Below the pieces are notes generated by a model, which worked only from the letters and a program-made list of their open reading frames with translations, was not told the origin of the DNA and ran no database searches. Position numbers and translations under genes: made by a program. DNA of 64,000 bases from Actinomortierella ambigua (taxonomy: Eukaryota; Mortierellomycota; Mortierellomycetes; Mortierellales; Mortierellaceae). The stretch is from assembly GCA_016098155.1 (NCBI GenBank), contig JAAAJB010000071.1, positions 23,020 through 87,019 of the forward strand, written 5' to 3'. Shown here one piece after another: positions 21,701-33,245 of the stretch. Within the stretch, counting starts at the first letter, position 1; the number at the start of each line of letters is the position of its first letter.

Positions 21701-24478
21701 TCGAAACCTTGGCCAAAGGGCCGATTGTCGAAAGCTGTCAAGAGCCTCTCAAGTTCAGGATCCGTGTCCTGCCAAGATAGTGGGAATAACTCCGTAATGT
21801 CCCTGGTCAGGTCTATTAATGGATGAATCCCGATTAGTAGTGGATTACATCTCATCAACAATTAGCAGAGGACGCCAGAGTTGAACCGTCATTCTTTACC
21901 TCTGGTTCTGAGCTCTTCCGAAACATAATACAGCGAGAGAGGGATTCGCTTTCCGTTTCCGAACATAGCTGAAGCAAGTTGAACAGATTGTACGAGAGGA
22001 ACTTTGAAAGCATTATCGCAGCGATCCTCAGTACCAACGCCTATGGTTGGACATGGAGAAGTAGGAAGTTAGCATTTCGAGCTGTACTCATGTTCTAAAA
22101 ATTCAATTCTCAGAGAATTTGATGCAAAAGCACGAACCTGACTCCTTCTGTGGTTCATCCTCTTCTGCAATGAGGTCCGAAGGTTGGGGAGGACGCTCCT
22201 CCGAAGGCACTTCGCGCCGGCCTGTTTTGTGACAAATAGTCCCATAGACTCGAGGCACACCTTCCACACTTAGTCTCCAGCGTTGCTTATCACTGCTGTT
22301 GAGCCTTCGGGGATTTGTCCTGCGGGTTGGGGTGGGCATCGGATCCTCGCTATGCTCAATCTCTGCTGTCAGCGGCTCTTCGGGAGAAGCACCGGAAGGG
22401 TCGAGTGGTTGGACCGAGGCGTGTATTTCGTGGGACTCCACGATGAGTTCGGAATCGCTTGTCTTCATGGGAATGTCAGGAGGAGAGAGTGGTGATGGGA
22501 GCATGTTTTGGTCGGCAGGCTGGCGCGGGGCTTTCGGTTGAATCGGAAGACTGACACGCAGATTGGGCTCCACATGGGAGACTGGCTCGCTCAGCACTTT
22601 ATGAGAATGCTTCGACAACTCCGTTTGGCTGTCCTGAACAAGATTTTTTGGCGGCAGTGTGGCTGGAGTGCTGTCGCCTGGCCCACTAGTTATAGAAGTC
22701 TCGACCGGACTGGATTCCTCGGGAGGACTGTCCTTCGCTACCTCTGCAACTCCTGATGTCCTTCGGTCACTCGTCTTGCCGGCAGCATGAACTTTAATGG
22801 TACCCCTTGGTCTGCTGGGTGAAGGAGCAGCAGTGTCCACAGTGGGTTCAGACTCGACAAGAACATCACCCACGACGATAGTAGGGTGTTCAGAGGTAGG
22901 CATACTTTCTGTAACAGACAATCCAGTCGGTTGCCCCTCCTGCTGTGTTTGCCGCTGACGTTGCTCGTGTTGCTGCTGCTCCTGGAGTCGCCTTTGTGGC
23001 TGTTGTTGTGGCTGCACTTGTTGTCGTTGCTGCACTTGCTGTTGTTGCTGCACTTGCTGTTGTTGCTGCACTTGCTGTTGTTGCTGCATTTGCAATTGTT
23101 GCTGCTGCATTGTGGCTACTTTGTTGGATTGAGCCATCACTTTGGGCGTGCTGGTGGACTCGACATTCACAAAGGCAACGTCCATTTCAAGAACCAGTTT
23201 ATCCTCCGGAGCCGTGGTAACAATAGATGGCGTCTGGGCAACTGCCTTGGGGGCAACGAGTAGATCACTCGCTGCTGACATGCTGCTCCTCGACGGCGGC
23301 GGAAGCGCCGCCGACGTAGTAGCGGAGACCGAGGCTGAGGCTGAGGGCCGCTCTGTGGCAAAATTGCTTTGAAAGTCTCCCGAGCCAAACGCCGAGCCCA
23401 GGCTCTCAAGAGTCAGGCTGAACTCTGGACCAAAATCGGAGCCAAGAGCTGGCTGGACCGGGCGTTGTGGCGTGACATCGCTCACTGTCTTGCGCTCAGG
23501 GATGGTGGTCCCGTCTGCCAATGAAGAAACATGCTCGGTAGAGACGCAGCTCGCTGACTGCTGTGGACCTTCTGCTTCGCGCTTGGAGATCGAAGGGCCA
23601 CCGACATTGATACTACCGCTACTGCTATTTGGGCGGATACTCTTGCGGAGCTTTTTCCAGCCCATCGCCAGCTTGGATTTGGACTGCTTGGAACCCTTGA
23701 AATCTGTGTGGAGGGCCTCGACACTGTCGGCCAAGTCCTCAGGCTGAACTCCATCAGCAAAGGATACATTGGAAGTTGGCTCAATGGGTGTAAGCGTGTG
23801 CAGCTGGAAGTCCGGAAGTGATCCGTCTGCGTCTGCTTTTGAACGTGCCAGCAGTCCAGCTGCGTCGAGTGCCCCCAGACTAGGGAAGAGCTCTAAAGGC
23901 GAAACATCGCGACCTTTTGACTGCGATAGTGATGTCGAAGACTTGGTGATATCCGCGCTGGAGATGCCTGCACCGCCGGAGTGGTAGGCAGGGGCAGCCA
24001 ATAGGCTGTTGGGTGGATGAGAGGGTGGCGAACCAACTGGATCGTTTTGTGATTCTCGTGGTGTTCGAAGCTGAAAGTCAAGTGGGCTACGAACAGGCGA
24101 CAATGCCCTGCTCGCAATAGGTGATGCTGACCCATTCTGTTGTAGGGACCCAGTCGATTGCTGCGTACGCTGGTGGAGTGGTTGCGGAGAGGTTGAGGTT
24201 GAGCCATTGTCCTGCTGGAACTTACTGATCATCCCTTGGACGATGGAGCCACGAGGTGTAGTTTTTTCGCCCCTTGGTGACCATGTGTCGCTGCTCTTGG
24301 ATGCTGTGCGATCTCTGCCAGGTGATGGAGAGCTGCTGCTGTGAGCAGACATAGCCGATGGGTTTTGCAGTCGATGGATATCGTCGTTGGGAGAAAGCGC
24401 TAGGGTGAAGCCCTCTCCCTTTGAATGCGGGGATAGTGCTTGTACCTTGCTGTCGGTGATGAATTTAGAGCCGTCCAT
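18704..24478 (-). CDS. Large RhoGAP-domain-like protein with poly-Gln and coiled coil
   Basis: Four exons (24478-22138, 22040-21900, 21812-20403, 20277-18704) join by phase into 1,821 residues. Residues 1-780 are Ser/Pro/Gln-rich and disordered, with a poly-Gln tract around 455-515. A RhoGAP-like region starts near 785: FKVPLVQSVQLASAMFGN, GKRIPLSLYYVSEELRTR, then ELERLLTAFDNRPFGQGFDL and SRQLTCVILRFLKELPDPLL, the last being typical of helix F-G in RhoGAP. The GIFRxxG segment with the arginine finger is not present in the spliced model (see findings). After the domain come charged helices, a Cys pair motif (CSCTYCRH), a coiled coil (about 1,400-1,445) and a long Ser-rich tail. By family it would bind Rho/Rac/Cdc42-type GTPases in polarity or cytoskeleton control. 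Whether it stimulates GTP hydrolysis is doubtful. Confidence 0.75.
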
Positions 24479-25926
24479 GCTAGTGAGCCTCGGAGTGTCG
24501 TCTCCTGTAATTGAAAAGTGATGTGTGGGGCGATCGAATGCAGTGGTGACAATAGAAGCGCGTTTTCTGCGCCTTTTCTTTTCTTTTCTTTTCTTTTTTG
24601 TTCACGAGAGCTCCTTTATGCTTGATTGGCGCCTCCGTGTCTGCAGTGTTCAATATATCCTGATAACACAAGGCCAAGCGGTGCCGAAGATGGGGAGAGA
24701 AATGAACTGAGGAGTATGCACTGCTTGTGTTGGCGAGCTTGACGAGAGAAGTAGGATGAGGTGTATGTGCCTGATTATGAACAGAGAATTTCTGCTTCAC
24801 AAGAACAAGGGTTGCAGAGAGAAAGGAAGAAGGAAAAGATGGGGTTGAGTAATCGAGGGCAAGTACGGAAAAATAAGAGTGCACCTTACAAAACAAGGGC
24901 CGGCAGCTTGTTGTGGGCAGCAGCTATTGATAGAACAACTAGCAAGGCAGCTGGACGCGCATCCAGCTAATGGGTTGCATAGTCGCTATCCTAGCCTCCC
25001 CTTGGGACCCCCCCTTTTCCTTTCGAATTAGCCCCCGTTCCCCCCCCCCACTCACTCGGCGCCATTGTTTTTTGAAAGAGAGAAAAGGAGGCGCTCATCC
25101 AAACGTGGCTTTCGGGGAATGCAAGGGGGATGAAAGGGGTTTACGGTTGGGAGTGTGCCTGCCCCTTGCTTTTGAGAGCTTTGCTGGCTAGCCTGGTGAA
25201 TGATGGACGGGCGTGCATACGCACAACGCACTTTTGAGCTTTGCAAATCTTGGAGGAGTGGTGTGAACAAGCGAATGAAATGGAGTGTGGTGGTGGCGTG
25301 GGAGCAGGGAGTTTAAGAAGGAGAGTAAAAGTGGTATAGAAGCTCAGGACCGACGATGATGGTGTACAGCGAAATGAGGTCGAGGATCGAAGAAAAATGA
25401 TGGGAGCGAGTACGCAATATTTGCTGTGCGCCCTGGGGATTCGAATCCACTGATGTATGCAACATACCTGTCCAAAGAGAGAATGATCCAGAAGGAAGGG
25501 GGTGGGAGGTATTGAGTATGTATGCGTGGCAACAAAAAAAGAAAGAGATGAATGGAAAAGAGGGTACGTGAGTGAATGAGTGGATAGGTGAGTGAAGGGA
25601 AGAGAGGGAGAGAGAGAGAGGTTAGATGTACAGAAATTGTAGCAAAGGCGGAAGAAGAGAGAGGAGTATTTCTTTTTGGATGAGAATGCGCGAGAGATTT
25701 GAACAAAGGGCTTTCTTTTTCTCTGTGTAAGAGAAAGACGTGTACCTGAAAGGGAATAACAAAGTCAAGGAACGAAATGATGGTATCGAGGTCAGAACAG
25801 AATTTCAAGAGGTATGGAACGGGTGCAATGAGCACAAAAAACAATCTCGGCGAACAATGGATACCGCGCAAAAGGCGGCAAAATAGGTTTACCACTTTGA
25901 GGCAGAATGAGAACCAAGGCAACCAC

Positions 25927-26100
25927 AGCGAAAGTGTATGTGAGAGAGTGAGAGAGAGTGAGAGAGCAAGAGAGAGAGAGAGAGAGAGAACAGTGAGACA
26001 GAGCAGAGCACGTCTCTAGGAGGCGGTGGTGGTTTTTGATGATAAGCAGACAGACAGGCAGCAGACAGCCATGCAGACAGATAGACAGACAAAGACAAAA
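25927..26100. repeat. GA and CAGA simple repeats
   Basis: A run of GA units (about 25945-25990) is followed by AGACAGAC/GCAGACAG-type tetranucleotide repeats (about 26044-26098). Both are imperfect, as expected of decaying microsatellites. They lie in the non-coding region upstream of the RhoGAP-like gene. Confidence 0.85.
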
Positions 26101-26529
26101 TGGCATTTACAATTCAGGCCAGGCATCGCCATGCTGTGGCCCGCAATGGCAAATGGGTTTGCGTACGGTTCCAATCATTTCTCGTTCGTCTGTTCTTCCC
26201 GCGCCTAATTATGACATGATGGCATCCATGCCCTCCCCTCCCCCTTTCCCCTCCCCTCCTTCCTTCCCTTGCCCCCCCTTTTTTTGCGGAGGGTGAGGCC
26301 TCCTTTTGCTACTGCCGACCCCAAAGACCTGTTTATGCATTCGTCGCTTAAGAGATCCAGCCCATCGCGCAGATCTCATGGCTTGTGCGCGAAAACCCAA
26401 CTGCAGCTTGCCTGCAGCCCCGCGCTTGGACATCTAGTGTGAACGTCTAACCGCGCGACACGAAAAAAAAAGGAAAAGGAGCTTGTCGAGAGGGGATAAG
26501 GAAAATGTTTTTGTTGAAGGTAAAGGATA

Positions 26530-26643
26530 GGTGGATGGCCGGATGGATGGCCAGATGGATGACTGACTGGCTGGCTGACTGGCCGACTGGCTGACTGGCT
26601 GGCTGACTGGCCGACTGGCTGGCTGACCGACTGGCTGGATGCT
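26530..26643. repeat. Tandem repeat of GACTGGCTGGCT-type units
   Basis: GGATGGATGGCC units change into an array of 8-12 bp units built from GACTGGCT, GGCTGACT and GGCCGACT, ending at GCTGGATGCTGC. The array is imperfect and has higher-order order (GACTGGCTGGCT alternating with GACTGGCCGACT). It encodes nothing recognisable. Confidence 0.85.
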
Positions 26644-27275
26644 GCTTACGTATACACTGACAACATCATGGCCATCATCATGATGGATGTGGCCAAGGTG
26701 CCTCTGAACGTGCGTGGCACGCACGACGCGAATGCAGAAGAGAACCACAAAAGCACTTCTTGAATCACAAACACAACTGGATGAGAAAACAGAGCGATCA
26801 TCACTAAACTGCCTTGATTGGATAGTTGGACCCCACGGGACACATTCGGGGAAGTGTCAAGAGAGAAAAAAAAAGAGGCGGAGCTGAGAGCAGCCTTGAT
26901 TGTGGTTGTGCCACTCTCTCCTTTTTCATGACCACACAGGCAACAACAACACAGCTTACCATCCTCTTTCTCCTTCTCCTCTCTCTCTCCTCTCTCTCCT
27001 CTCTCTCGCTTCTTTCCTGCCATTGCACCCTTGCACCCCCTTGAGTGTGTAGACACGCCGATTCAGAGGAACAACCACACACAACACACCAGAGCAATAC
27101 ATATTCATGTTTCCTACTCGTTTCTCAGAAGCTCTATCGTTTGCCTAGAGTTTTTATTGTACAGAGGATGGAAGTGATAGAGAAAAGACTACTTGAAAAA
27201 ATGGTCAAAGGCATGTGGCACAATCAATAGGTGGCTGGTACGACAAGACTTTAGAGGAGAGGGAGTGCTGCGCGC

Positions 27276-28948
27276 TTAAGCAGTCTTCTCGTCGTCAGAA
27301 GTGGCAGCAGAGGCAGGGGTCTTGGTCTTCTTCTCGTCAGCAATACGGCGGGCTTCATAGTGGACAGCAGCAACCTGCTCCTTGAGCTGGGCGGCCATAC
27401 CCTGGACCTTTTGGCCAGTGGGGCTCTGAAGAGCCTGATGAGAGAGCTCAACGCCCTGAGCGACGGTGGCGTTGACACGGTCCTGGACATGGTACTTGCT
27501 GTCAATCTCCTGTGCCTTTACAGAGACGCGGTACTTCTCGTCAAAAGCTTGGGCCTGGGCCTTGGCGTAGGAGAGGTACGAGTTGATCCTGTCCTTGAAG
27601 CCGTACTTGGCATCGAGCTCCAAGCCCTTCTCGATGATCGAGTCCGACAGCGTGTATCCGGCAGCGAGCATCTCAGCATACATAGGGGCCTTGGGCTTGT
27701 TCTCCTGGGAGGGCTCGCCGTTGGTATCCGCAGTCTCCTCAAAGTAGGGCTTGACAGTGATCTGGGTGTCGACAATCATGGCATTGGTGAGCATACAGGC
27801 GGTCTTAGCAGCCGATTCTAAAAAGAGTATATGTACATAAGCATACACAAATCGGAGTCAGATGTTGCCCTTGATAACTTTAGAAGGAAATAGAAGCAAT
27901 CAAGCTTTTGGTGTTGTGGACACGCTCTCCCCCCCCCTCTTGCCTCCTGGACCTCGACCTCAACCTCGACGACCTCGACCTCACGCACCCCCCCCCCTCA
28001 CGACCTCTCGTCTGATACAAACAGTAAGGGTTTTGCACTGTCATGCATCATGTTGCACACACAGCACAAAAAGAAAGGAGGGACATGTCACGCTTTGACT
28101 AGCGTCATCATGACCTTTGATTTGTGATATGAATTGATTCGACAAGAGGATCAATGGGGCGATAGGGGATCACGATATGCCCAAAAAAAATTGAGCGCCA
28201 AGAGTTCTTTTTGGGGTGATGCAATAGGACAGAGAAAGGGATAAGGATGGGAGTACAACTGCCACTTACCACGCTCAAAGAGAACCAGGGCGGTCTGACG
28301 ATCACCATCCCTACAAAAGAGACGAGACGATAAGAGGGGAGAGAAAAAGACAGGTAAGTGTCAGCTCTCACCACCTTATGCACAGGTATCTGTCGTTTGA
28401 TTTTTTTTTCCCAGGCTCGAACTGAAGGACGAGATCCTTACTTCTGGAGTTCAAACTCGGAAATCTTGCCACAGAACAGGAAGAAGTCCTTCACTAACGA
28501 TCAGAAATGAGAGAGAGAGAGAAGAAAGAAAGAAAGAAAGAAAACGCCATCAGTACTGGTGGCCAGCTAGTAAAGGACCACAAACCCCTCTTTATAACGC
28601 TCGTAGACTAAGAAACCCGCCAAGCCAACGCGCTATCGCGGAAAAAGAACTTTCCAAAGCGCATTGTAATTGCAACGGACGCCCCATGGCTTGGTGAACA
28701 TACCAGTCTTCTCCGAGGCAGTAGCACTGATGTTGGTGACAAGGATCAGGTTGGGAGTAGGGGTAGCGGGAATCTATTGAAGAGTTGACGGTGCGATNNN
28801 NNNNNNNAAAAAAAAAAGGCAGGCAGACGCGTATATGAGGAAGAAAGAAGTCAGTATCGATCGTCTTGGGGGCACCGAATGCAGTGTACTGGGATGGTAG
28901 CGAGATTCATGCAGTGATGTGTACCTTGACGTGGGCCCAGTTGGTCAT
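27276..28948 (-). CDS. vip1: Vip1-type RRM protein
   Basis: Five exons (28948-28925, 28773-28704, 28493-28442, 28310-28270, 27817-27276) give 242 residues. Four of them are 70 bp or shorter, so most of the RRM is invisible to an ORF scan. The assembled N-terminus reads LILVTNISATASEKTVKDFF, LFCGKISEFELQ, QTALVLFERESAAKTACMLT, which is the RNP2-RNP1 layout of an atypical RRM (about residues 14-85). The C-terminal half has MLAAGYTLSDSIIEKGLELD, DEKYRVSVKAQEIDSKYHV and further amphipathic helices, exactly as in fission yeast Vip1. The role is poorly known; RNA binding and actin-related localisation have been suggested in fungi. The 10-base assembly gap is in intron 1 and harmless. Confidence 0.9.
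28798..28807. other. Assembly gap of 10 N next to poly-A
   Basis: Ten N followed by 13 A lie inside intron 1 of the Vip1 gene. As with the larger gap, the homopolymer probably caused the break. Confidence 0.95.
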
Positions 28949-30293
28949 GTTGAAGATGCGATGAGGATGTGTTGGTGTATTTGAGAATGAAGAGAAAAAA
29001 AAAAAGTAGGGGACCAACCTATTTAAGGCTTTCCATTTTCTCGTCAAAGGCATATGATATTGCCCCAGGGTTTTGCTCACTGACGTAAATCTGGACTTCA
29101 TATGACAGTGAGCGTTGACCACGGCCGCGTGTGAGACGCAGTGTCAGAAATCTTTTCACTTGCACGCTACTCGCGCTCGCTCCTCATGCTCGCAGAGGAG
29201 GCTGCTCTCCCTCGAGGAGCTTGATCTTCGCCAGCTACTACGTCTCGCGTCTGAGAGCACTCTCCAATATGACTCCACCTTGTTCACTAGCCGCATGTCC
29301 GTTGCCCACATCAAGAACACATGCAATCCAACCTGTGGGCCCCTCGCTCGGCCTCCCATATTCTTGTCGTCCCTCCCCCTTGTGGGAAATTTACAAACTG
29401 TCGGCTCAACATCGTAATGAAGCACATACCATTTTCCTGTGAGTCCGAGGCTTTTACATGTGTGGATCGGGACTCATGTGCTTGAATCGAAAGTCCCAAA
29501 AATTACGTCAGTTTTTCGAGCGTGAGCTGGGTGCCAAGCGGAGGGAGACCGCCTATACACAGCCACCGTACACCCAAGGTAACGTAACCTGAGTGCCAAG
29601 AGATACCGCTCTCTTCGTCCCACACGCCACCCTCGACCTACACTGATCCACATCGAGTGCGAAGCTATGACAGAGCGGCGGCAACACCCAGCACAACTCC
29701 TGTTCAGTCGCGACGTCCCTTGTACGAGTGTTTGCAGGGCCTGGCTTGAAGTATCCGATTTCTCTCTCACCTCTGCATCAAACGACATGTTAGGGTTGTG
29801 AAAAGCATGGAGGCACGAAGAGTCAGGGTAAATAAGATGGCTCGTGCCATGCTTTCTCTTACTACTGTTGGACCCATGCGACGGAAAAATAGCCAAATTT
29901 AACACATTAGGTGTATCAGCGATGCGTTTCTCTGTTCGATAGATCGAAGAAGTCTGGTGCGGAGGGAATGTGTGCTGGAGGCTGAGGAGGACGAGCGTTC
30001 TTTTATAGCTTAAACGAGTTGCCCTGGGCGGGGAAAGTTTGTGTTAGTGCATCACATAGGCTTATCAAAGTGGTGTGCAAGCATAGTCCATCCTACTATT
30101 GTACTACAGCGCACAGCTTCGAGCCTACGATTCATGTAACAACATGGGCAGCACTCAAGTAAAAAAAAAAAAAGTAAAAATGGAAGTAAAATTTCGCACT
30201 TTGTGACTGCATCGCGAATGTCCGGTACAACAAGGATGACAGGAAACAAAACCTGCCTACCCTTCATCCTTCTTCGCACCCTGCTGTAACACC
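28949..30293. other. Divergent intergenic region between vip1 and uS17m genes
   Basis: The 1.3 kb segment separates two divergently transcribed genes. Its open frames (such as 29474-29905) have no domain, biased composition or splice partner that would support a gene. A pyrimidine-rich block (30262-30290) precedes the uS17m start. Confidence 0.45.
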
Positions 30294-30760
30294 ATGCGTC
30301 AAAACTTCCTCGGCGTCGTCGTTGGCACTGCCATGCAAAAGACCGTCAAGGTCAGGGTGATGACCCAGAAGGTTCACCCTATTGTTCGCAAGGTACGATT
30401 GACTCTGACATTTAATCACCTTGCATTCTGATCAGGTCTCCTGCTGTCCATGTGTGGAGTCGGGATCAAGTGGCGTGCAATGTGCTTGCTTCTGCTGAGT
30501 ATGTCATGTGAGGCTCGTTTACTTCTTTCTCAATGCGTGGTTTCTAAATTTTTGAGTTATTTATTGTAATTCGATAGACCTACAACTCGTACAAGAACTA
30601 CCTTGCTCACGACGAGGCCTCTAAGGCCAAACTGGGCGATATTGTCCGCATTGAGGCATGCCGGCCCGTGAGCGCACGGAAACACTTTACAGTCGCCGAA
30701 ATTGTCAACGAGGCCAAGGTTTATGAGCACCCTTCCACCACCAAGAAGGCTACGGCATAG
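30294..30760 (+). CDS. MRPS17: Mitochondrial small-subunit ribosomal protein uS17m
   Basis: Exons 30294-30392 and 30578-30760 give 93 residues, the normal size for this family. The N-terminus, MRQNFLGVVVGTAMQKTVKV, and the later block KLGDIVRIEACRPVSARKHF are diagnostic of the S17 OB-fold. It binds the 5' domain of small-subunit rRNA in the mitoribosome. There is no cleavable-looking presequence, as in other fungal uS17m proteins. The intron (185 bp) splits the fold after the second strand. Confidence 0.93.
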
Positions 30761-31973
30761 GGACCTTACACGACAATTTCTGTTCAGGAGGACGACCATA
30801 ATGGATCTGTAAGGAGCATTCTCGCCAGGAACGCTGAGACCACAGTTGGTTTCGATCCTGTGGTAGTTGTGACCCTGTAGAGACTACCGGAGAGGGTTGG
30901 CCACGCTATTAGATTTTTCAAGCCCACATCATCATTGTACTTATATACACGCATTAAACCGTACATTTTATCGAACCAAGCGCCATTGTGGGCTATCTTG
31001 ATACGCTCTACATGGCCATATCGTGGAAAAATGAAAAGGTCAGTGAGCCAGAGAGGAGCATCCTCACTGTGGCGCCGCTGTAGGTGCAGAGGGCTAGAAT
31101 GATGATAATGGCAACGCTGCGTAGCGTACGGTGTGATACAGGGCATACAGCAACAAAGCTGTTGCCACCAACCCTGCTGAGGAAAATGTTAATCAACTCG
31201 ATGTTCCTGACAAGGTACCGAGCTTGCCAGAAGATGGTATCACCTCCATCCAACTTTACACAGCCATTTTAAGGAAGGAGTATGGCCACAGAGATTGGCA
31301 AGGGTATGTACGCGACCGGTTGATGCGATGTGCTGCATGCAGCAGTAGATGCGACGCACTGCTTTCGACTGAGCCCTCCATGCCGCGCTGCAAGGCGTTG
31401 CTAGCTTTTCTAGACACAGGAAAGCATGATGCAATCTGGCCTCTCCTTATGCCCACAGAAGCTGGCCAAATATTTTTTTGTCATTCATAAAGGAACGTGT
31501 CTCTACAACACCTATACGAGATGATTTAAGGAAATTTGGCACGTACTTGCGTGTGCTCCGTCTTGCGAGGCCACTTAGAATCGGGACTATAGAACCCGCT
31601 TGGTAAGCCGTAGGAGATCTCTCTCACCTTATACAGCCGACTGCCTTGCGAGTGTTGATATGTTGCTCAAATCCTGACCAGTCTTGCCTACGAAGAAACT
31701 GAGGGGTGCCTCTTCCCTTTGTTTCCGTAGCAGATAGTCTTTATCCTCTATTGTTGCAACAGGCGGCCGCATCATCGCGGACAGGTGTGGGCCGAAGAAT
31801 GAAGCCCTCTCTTGAGTCTTGAGGCCCGTAAAAAAAAAGTTGAAGGGGGTTTTTTTCTTCAACTGAAAAAAAAAAAGTTGGGGGTCAACTTTCCTAGTTG
31901 TCACAATGACACTTTGAGTTGTCACAAATGAAAATGATTTTATCATTTAACCGAAATCCAAATTTTCAACCAA
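30761..31973. other. Intergenic with unresolved minus-strand coding-like pieces
   Basis: No complete gene can be supported. Two overlapping minus-strand frames (31146-30784 and 31253-31008) show some protein-like composition, including a hydrophobic stretch (SVAIIIILALCTYSG) and TDLFIFPRYGHVERIKIAHN, but lack a clear start and a recognised family. They could be a decayed gene. A further minus-strand frame near 31630-31800 is also without known relatives. Poly-A and poly-G runs with short inverted repeats lie at 31830-31895. Confidence 0.35.
31837..31896. repeat. Short inverted repeats around A/T runs
   Basis: GTTGAAG...CTTCAAC (31838-31863) forms a small perfect stem with a G/T-rich loop, followed by AGTTGGGGGTCAACT (31876-31890). 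AGTTGTCACAA then occurs twice (about 31896 and 31917). These lie just upstream of the tRNA gene. Confidence 0.6.
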
Positions 31974-32047
31974 GTTCGCGTGGTGTAGTTGGTTATCACG
32001 TCTGTCTAACACACAGACGGTCCTCGGTTCGAGTCCGAGCGCGAACA
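31974..32047 (+). tRNA. tRNA-Val, anticodon AAC
   Basis: A full cloverleaf is visible: acceptor GTTCGCG (31974-31980) pairs with CGCGAAC (32040-32046), the D arm spans 31983-31999, the anticodon stem TCTGT/ACAGA encloses CTAACAC with anticodon AAC at 32008-32010, and the T arm CTCGG-TTCGAGT-CCGAG spans 32023-32039. The discriminator is A at 32047. There is no intron and CCA is not encoded, as usual for nuclear tRNA genes. T runs at 32117-32129 may terminate pol III, though they lie about 70 bp away. Confidence 0.95.
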
Positions 32048-32552
32048 GCTGGTTTCTTTTGCAACTTTTCCATGTACCCTCGGCGCGATCGGAAAACACT
32101 GACAACTTGGTAATCTTTTTTTTTTTTTTCATTCACGGGCCTCAATGGAGGATTTATCTAATTGTCGGGATGGGTCGACCTCAGTTACCTGTAGACCCCT
32201 TGCGAGTTTTTTTTTGGGGCGTCTTTAAAGAGTTTCATCATATGTACGATCATTGTTCGATATTCCACGAACATGCGTCACAATCTTGCACTCAAAGTTT
32301 CTGCAAAATATCTATTGATCCTGCACACATATCAGTACATCACATATTCTGCTTCTCAGATCACCACGCGTTTAGGTCGGTGCTCACCAGTCACGCGTGT
32401 GCAAATGCGTGGCTGAGAGGGAAGGTCAAGAGTCCACCTGAAGTGGAATGAGGGTTCGATTCATGAGTGTGCAAGGGGTCGACACTTCGGGGCCGACAGA
32501 TAGAGGAAAAGGGGGTCGACATTTAGAGTCACCCTTCAAGAGAGGGTTTCAT

Positions 32553-32600
32553 TCTTAGGCACGTACCTGTCCGCGATCTGCGAGATGTGGCCTTCCGTTG
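32553..32600 (+). repeat. Degenerate dispersed repeat, copy 1
   Basis: TTCATTCTTAGGCACGTACC and the following bases to about 32600 resemble 33246-33292 (TTTATTCTTCGGCGCGTACC and following) at most positions over about 45 bp, with mainly C/T and G/A differences. Beyond this the two flanks diverge. The unit may be an end or an internal piece of an old mobile element. Confidence 0.5.
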
Positions 32601-33055
32601 CAACAATAGAAGATACAGAGTATTTGCTACGGATACAAAGGGAGGAGGGTGACCAGGAAGGATATGAGCTAAAGTAAGATAAACTACACACTATAACAAA
32701 GGAAATTCCAAAGGGGATGGCGAAGTTTTAAAGGCAGGATACACAAGGGGACAGAGATCAGAAAGGCCCAAGGATGGCAAGCTCTTCGGGCTTCGTTGGC
32801 ATCAGCTCTAGGAGAATAAGTGTCATGCCAGAATTCTTGCCAGGGACAGGCCACTTCCCGTGTAGTTACGACAAAGTGTGGCGGACGGTGCCAGATCCTG
32901 CGCATCCACTGGTATAAAGGTCTGAGGCTGCGGTTGAGTCTGATTCTGTGGGTTGTCTCCATGCCTCTTTACGCTTGGCTTGGGTGAGCGCCGTCTTCAT
33001 TCGCGTCTTCATTCGCGTCTTGAGGCTGTTAACCGTCAGCCTAATGAGGTCAGCC

Positions 33056-33235
33056 TTGCAACACCATATCATCACTACTATCACAACCATCATCATCACC
33101 ATCATCATCATCACCATCACCACCACCACTACTAATCTTCATCACTATCCCTCATCATCATCAGCACCCTCATAATTACCACCACCATCATCACCATCAT
33201 CACCATCACTGTCATCACCATCATCGCGGGCATCA
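33056..33235 (+). repeat. CAT/CAC trinucleotide microsatellite
   Basis: About 180 bp are made almost only of CAT, CAC, ACT and TCA triplets (CATCATCACCATCATCATCA and variants). A chance open frame reads as poly-His. The array is imperfect and non-coding as far as can be seen. Confidence 0.9.
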
Positions 33236-33245
33236 ATTGAAGGTT

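Larger units (their letters stand above)
24479..27275. other. 2.8 kb non-coding, repeat-rich region upstream of the RhoGAP-like gene
   Basis: No frame here has a plausible domain, and the open frames come from GA-, CT- and CAGA-type low-complexity sequence. The plus strand is purine-rich over long stretches (for example 25540-25640 and 25930-26000), which means pyrimidine-rich on the coding strand of the downstream RhoGAP-like gene. The region likely holds its promoter and a long 5' UTR. Its far end holds the 3' UTR of the Vip1 gene. Confidence 0.55.

Noticed and set aside
25430..25460. GGGGATTCGAATCCACTG resembles a tRNA T-loop
   Set aside because: Neither strand gives a paired T stem, D arm or acceptor stem; the similarity is limited to the palindrome GATTCGAATC.
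25945..26100. Regular short repeats considered as a CRISPR-like array
   Set aside because: The units are simple GA and CAGA microsatellites without spacers, and CRISPR arrays are not expected in a fungal nuclear genome.
32445..32475. GGGTTCGATTC near 32450 looked like another tRNA T arm
   Set aside because: No matching acceptor, anticodon or D arm is found within 90 bp on either side.
33056..33235. Poly-His open frame in the CAT/CAC array
   Set aside because: The frame is a direct product of the microsatellite; there is no start context or flanking coding sequence.
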